NCBI GenBank assembly: GCA_964521425.1
Contig: CAZFRO010000025.1
Location: forward strand, 1 to 36,858
Direction of reading: 5' to 3'
Source of the DNA: Joyebacterum sp964521425
Lineage (GTDB): Bacteria; Joyebacterota; Joyebacteria; Joyebacterales; Joyebacteraceae
Length of the DNA: 36,858 bases
The notes under the pieces are model-generated. The model worked only from the letters and a program-made list of their open reading frames with translations. It ran no database searches and was not told the DNA's origin. A program made the translations under genes and the position numbers. Each line of letters starts with the position of its first letter. Positions within the stretch are counted from its first letter, which is position 1. Of the stretch, positions 33,689-36,858 are shown piece by piece.

Positions 33689-33745
33689 AGGCGTCATCAT
33701 ACCATTTCGCGACGGAGGGATCAACACCAGCTTGCAGAAAATGTA

Positions 33746-33774
33746 TTGTTTCGCTCACTCAAGAATGGTATGAT
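33746..33774 (+). promoter_or_regulatory. sigma-70-like promoter of the lamin-tail gene
   Basis: TTGTTT (33746-33751) and TATGAT (33769-33774) are 17 nt apart, with the extended -10 TGG, the same TGGTATGAT block as the promoter at 18605. Transcription would start near 33781, giving a leader of about 140 nt. Confidence 0.55.
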
Positions 33775-33826
33775 CAGCTCGTGATATGTGTACCTGCGGT
33801 GCGAGTAGTGAATCATAGTGATATGT

Positions 33827-33889
33827 GCAATTCGGGTTGCCAGACGAATTGCCCAAACTGCTCCGCTCCTCGGCAGGGGAGGAAGGAGC
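33827..33889 (+). promoter_or_regulatory. structured 5' leader of the lamin-tail gene
   Basis: Two hairpins can form in the leader. GCAATTCG (33827-33834) pairs perfectly with CGAATTGC (33845-33852). GCTCC/GGAGC with inner TCCTC/GAGGA spans 33860-33889. The Shine-Dalgarno AGGAGG (33907-33912) follows unpaired, 7 nt before the ATG. The stems could stabilise the message or regulate its translation. Confidence 0.4.
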
Positions 33890-33919
33890 GAGTAGCCAAC
33901 ACCAACAGGAGGTCCAACA

Positions 33920-34525
33920 ATGCGCACGGCACTCATAATTCTGGCCGTTGTCGCTCTTCCCAGCGTCGCTTCCGCCCAGGACCTGATCATCAGCGAATTC
34001 ATGTACAAGGACAACAACGACGGCGGTGATTGGATCGAGCTGTACAACAGAGGTGCGGTCGCGATCGACCTGACGGGTCTGCACATGGTCGACGGCGAGC
34101 CGGGAGTTCCCCACGAGACGCATCCCCACTGTGCTCTGGTCGGCACGCTGGATCCAGGCGAAATTCTGGTCGTGGTCGCCGATTTCGATGACTTCGGCGC
34201 CGTGTACCCTGATGCTGACTGCCTGAACGCGAACGCTCACGATCCCGCTGGCAACGGCTTCGGTCTGGGTGGTGGCGGCGATACGATCTTCATCCTGGAT
34301 GAGTTCGACGCCGTGGTCTACGAGATGACCTACACGGACGATCCGCCGTGGCCGCCGGAGCCCGACGGCGACGGTCCGACGCTCGTGCTGGTGAATTTCG
34401 ACTGTGACGACTTCAGCGACGCCGGCTGCTGGGGAGTCGGCATTGACGGTGGTACCCCGTGCGCGCTCGAATCCTCCCCCGTCGAGCAGTCCACCTGGGG
34501 CCTTGTCAAGAGCCTGTACAGATAG
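33920..34525 (+). CDS. secreted lamin-tail-domain protein with C-terminal WGxVKxLYR motif
   Basis: A 201-residue exported protein with a clear signal peptide (IILAVVALPSVASA). One lamin-tail domain follows: LIISEFMYKDNNDGGDWIELYNRG, IDLTGLHMVDG, LDPGEILVVVADFDDF, GGGGDTIFILDE. In bacteria this beta-sandwich occurs on surface and secreted proteins, often beside nucleases or adhesins. The C-terminal 40 residues contain GGTPCALESSPVEQSTWGLVKSLYR in two parts, and the final STWGLVKSLYR matches the end of the 30267-30857 product. The domain is directly followed by this tail, with no FlgD-like domain. The ATG has a perfect AGGAGG site. The neighbour downstream has three copies of the same domain. 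Confidence 0.82.
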   Translation: MRTALIILAVVALPSVASAQDLIISEFMYKDNNDGGDWIELYNRGAVAIDLTGLHMVDGEPGVPHETHPHCALVGTLDPGEILVVVADFDDFGAVYPDADCLNANAHDPAGNGFGLGGGGDTIFILDEFDAVVYEMTYTDDPPWPPEPDGDGPTLVLVNFDCDDFSDAGCWGVGIDGGTPCALESSPVEQSTWGLVKSLYR

Positions 34526-34541
34526 TCTTTCCTGACGATCA

Positions 34542-34567
34542 GGGGGAGTGTCTGCCGGCGCTCCCCC
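34542..34567 (+). terminator. hairpin after the lamin-tail gene
   Basis: GGGGGAG (34542-34548) pairs with CTCCCCC (34561-34567) across a 12-nt loop, 17 nt past the stop codon. No T-tract follows. It lies in the 200-bp gap before the next lamin-tail gene, in which I see no further feature except that gene's ribosome site. Confidence 0.4.
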
Positions 34568-34726
34568 CGGGTCGCCTCGCACACGGGATACCCCCGACGA
34601 GACCACAGAGACCACCTACGGCGTGACACTATCGCGGTTCGTGTGCTGCGCCGAGTCGGTACCCAGTCCGGTTCAAGAGAGAAGGTTGTCCTTACGCCGT
34701 GGAGCTGCCAAACAAGAAGAGGTGAG

Positions 34727-36817
34727 ATGATGAAATGTAGTAAGAGCATCCTTGGTCTGATGACGCTGGCAGTCATCCTGGCGGCGACGCCTGTCATGGC
34801 TGACATTGTGATCAACGAGATCATGTACAACTCCAACCTGGATCCGGATGTGGAGTACATCGAGATCTACAATGCAGGGACGACATCGGTGAATCTCTAC
34901 GATTGGTACCTGCTCGACGATGATATCCTCCATCCGAAGTGCTATCTGGAAGGCATGCTCGGCGCGGGCGAGTACCTCGTCATAGCCTCCGACGACACGG
35001 CCTTCATCGCCAACTTCCCGGGCGTGACCAATCTCAACCCGAACGACTTCGACTCCGGTGGATTGGGTTTTGGCTTCGGCAACGGTGGCGATCAGGTCCA
35101 GATCTTCGACGACGAGGAAGTTCTGCATGACTTCGTGGAATACGACGACGGCGGCGCCTGGCCGTCCTCGCCGGACGGCAACGGACCGTCACTTGAGCTG
35201 GTCAATCCGGCGATGGACAACTCGCTGGGGTCGAGCTGGGATCCAAGTGTGCCCGACGGTGGCACCCCCGGCGTTATCAACAGCACCTACGCGACGAACG
35301 CGGGTCCCATCTGCAACGACGGTTCGCGAGACATCCGTCTTCCGACGGCAGCCGATGATGTGACGGTCACCGTCATCGCCTTCGACGAGGAAGGCCTGGC
35401 TTCCGTGGAGTTGTTCGTCGACCTGGGCGCAGGCTATGTGCCGCAGTCCATGTTCGACGACGGCGCCCACGGTGACGGCGCAGCCGGAGACTCCCTCTTC
35501 GGCGCCGTTATCCCGGCGCAGTTGGACGACACTCTGGTCAAGTACTACGCCGTGGCCACTGATGACATCTCTCAGACGAATGCCTGGCCCAGCGATGCGC
35601 CCGCCGAGTACCGCGCCTATACGGTCGGCCACGAGATCCCGCTCTTGGTGATCAACGAGATCGTCTCGAGTAACGATACCGGGATCACCGATGAGATGGG
35701 TGAGTTCGAAGACTGGGTTGAGATCTACAATCCAGGCGACGTGACCGTGGACCTGGAGGGCATGTACCTGACCGACGATTTCGGCGACCGACACGGGTGG
35801 CCCATCCCGCCCGGGTATTCGTTGGCGCCGGGCGAATTTCTGCTCGTCTGGGCCGACAAGGATCCCCTGGACGGCCCGCTGCATGCGTCATTCAAGCTCT
35901 CGAGCGGTGGCGAGGAGATCGGTCTCTACGACAGCGAGGACATGGGCAACGCCAAGATTCACGGTTTCAAGTTCGGGCTGTGTGACGCCGATATCGCAAT
36001 CGGGTTCGTACCCGATCTGGGACCGGCCAGGGGCGCTCACTACTCCTTTGGCTACTCACCCGAGTATCTCGTCACACCCACGCCGGAAGCCAGCAACGTC
36101 TCGGCCTTCCTTTCGGACGTCTGCATCAACGAGTTCCACACGACAAGCGTTGACACGATGGCAGTCGACGACTGGGTAGAGCTCTACAACCGAGGCGCCT
36201 CCGCCGTGGATATCAGCGGTATGTATCTGTCCGACAATCGTGGTTCCCCGCTCAAGTTTGTGATTCCCGCGAGCACCGTGCTTGCTGCCGGTGATTTCAT
36301 CGTCTTTGACGAGACTGAGCTGGGCTTCTCCTTCACGTCTTCCGGTGAAGTGATCATGTTCACGGCCGTCGACATGGAGACGGGACTGGACTTCTACGAC
36401 TTCGCGGAGCAGCTGCCCGACGTGAGTGAGGGGCGGATCAACGATGGCGAGACACGCTGGGACAAGATGGTGAACCCGACCCCAGGTGCTGCCAACGAGG
36501 GTCCCACGGGTGTCGCAGACGAGACGCCTGAGGTTCTGTCTGCGCTCTACGGAGTGCGTGTCGTTCCCAATCCGTTCAACCCGCGGACCGAGATCTACTT
36601 CTCGCTCGGGCAGTCCGACGACGTTACGGTCGACGTCTATGACGTGACCGGACGCCTGGTGCGCACCCTGCACCGGGGGATTCTGCCGAGTGGCGAGCAT
36701 GCGGTGCGCTGGGACGGCAGAGACGACAAGGGTCGTGGGCTGGCCAGTGGCGTCTACTTCACGCGCGTCGCTACAGAAGCCAAGATGTCAGAGCAGAAGA
36801 TGCTGCTCTTGAAGTGA
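34727..36817 (+). CDS. secreted protein with three lamin-tail domains and FlgD-like C-terminal domain
   Basis: A 696-residue exported protein. The signal (ILGLMTLAVILAATPVMA) is followed by three lamin-tail domains, opening with IVINEIMYNSNLDPDVEYIEIYNAG (residues about 26-50), LVINEIVSSNDTGITDEMGEFEDWVEIYN (about 305-335) and VCINEFHTTSVDTMAVDDWVELYNRG (about 465-490). Each has the DWxELYN core and the later LxPGE/LAAGDF strand. Between the first two lies a beta-rich region (DVTVTVIAFDEEGLASVELFVD). The end is FlgD-like (VPNPFNPRTEIYFSL, VDVYDVTGRLVRTL, LASGVYFTRV) with the tail EQKMLLLK. Tandem ATGs occur at 34727 and 34730; AGAGG at 34718 favours the second by spacing. It is likely a surface adhesin or scaffold. 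Confidence 0.85.
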   Translation: MMKCSKSILGLMTLAVILAATPVMADIVINEIMYNSNLDPDVEYIEIYNAGTTSVNLYDWYLLDDDILHPKCYLEGMLGAGEYLVIASDDTAFIANFPGVTNLNPNDFDSGGLGFGFGNGGDQVQIFDDEEVLHDFVEYDDGGAWPSSPDGNGPSLELVNPAMDNSLGSSWDPSVPDGGTPGVINSTYATNAGPICNDGSRDIRLPTAADDVTVTVIAFDEEGLASVELFVDLGAGYVPQSMFDDGAHGDGAAGDSLFGAVIPAQLDDTLVKYYAVATDDISQTNAWPSDAPAEYRAYTVGHEIPLLVINEIVSSNDTGITDEMGEFEDWVEIYNPGDVTVDLEGMYLTDDFGDRHGWPIPPGYSLAPGEFLLVWADKDPLDGPLHASFKLSSGGEEIGLYDSEDMGNAKIHGFKFGLCDADIAIGFVPDLGPARGAHYSFGYSPEYLVTPTPEASNVSAFLSDVCINEFHTTSVDTMAVDDWVELYNRGASAVDISGMYLSDNRGSPLKFVIPASTVLAAGDFIVFDETELGFSFTSSGEVIMFTAVDMETGLDFYDFAEQLPDVSEGRINDGETRWDKMVNPTPGAANEGPTGVADETPEVLSALYGVRVVPNPFNPRTEIYFSLGQSDDVTVDVYDVTGRLVRTLHRGILPSGEHAVRWDGRDDKGRGLASGVYFTRVATEAKMSEQKMLLLK

Positions 36818-36858
36818 TATGGAACGGTCGGTGTCAAGCCGATTGTGTCTTTGGGCAC

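Noticed and set aside
1..36858. CRISPR arrays, tRNA or rRNA genes, insertion sequences and phage genes
   Set aside because: No regularly spaced repeats, cloverleaf sequences in the gaps, transposases or phage structural genes were seen.

Overview
The window (about 37 kb, high GC) looks like chromosome from an uncultured Gram-negative bacterium of the wider FCB group, for example an Eisenbacteria, Krumholzibacteriota or Latescibacterota-like lineage. The evidence is five large secreted proteins that end in an FlgD-like Ig domain and a short basic tail (KLVLLR, KLMLLK, KMLLLK and similar), an MXAN_6640-type metalloprotease, lamin-tail-domain proteins, many Sec signals and lipoboxes, and outer-membrane proteins of the TonB receptor, OprP-like porin and TolC types. 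GTG and TTG starts are common. The lineage is inferred; no rRNA or other phylogenetic marker is present.

Layout. 1-8.0 kb: end of a secreted FlgD-tailed protein, a PP-loop thiouridylase-like enzyme, a glycosidase-like lipoprotein, an asparaginase, a GltS-type sodium/glutamate carrier whose real N-terminus appears to begin at a non-AUG codon, and a secreted metalloprotease. 8.0-9.3 kb: a methyltransferase and a GNAT acetyltransferase. 9.4-16.0 kb: a copper/silver-type RND efflux operon (TolC-like, CusB-like, CusA-like) facing a small YHS metal-binding lipoprotein. 16.2-18.6 kb: a PAS-GGDEF diguanylate cyclase and an OprP/O-like porin. 18.6-23.1 kb: a promoter-structured RNA-terminator unit in front of a TonB-dependent receptor, followed by an LpoB-like lipoprotein and its usual COG3014-like partner. 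23.1-28.0 kb: two divergent secreted enzymes, a C39-like cysteine peptidase and a PNGase F-like amidase with a LamG-like insertion.

28.0-31.5 kb is an accessory and partly decayed stretch. It holds an HTH-nucleotidyltransferase (MNT) gene with a perfect 16-bp palindrome over its promoter, a HEPN partner gene interrupted by an amber codon, a deacetylase-like lipoprotein, a small secreted protein interrupted by TGA, and two gene remnants. 31.7-36.8 kb carries a flavin-reductase-like protein, a secreted propeller protein and two lamin-tail-domain proteins.

Together the genes suggest a heterotroph that secretes and anchors enzymes acting on protein and glycoprotein (peptidases, PNGase F, glycosidase), takes up amino acids and chelates (GltS, asparaginase, TonB receptor, porin) and defends its envelope against copper. 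The most novel leads are the shared C-terminal motif [ST]WGxVKxLYR on two small secreted proteins, the structured RNA before the TonB receptor, and the autoregulated-looking HTH-MNT/HEPN pair with a broken partner.
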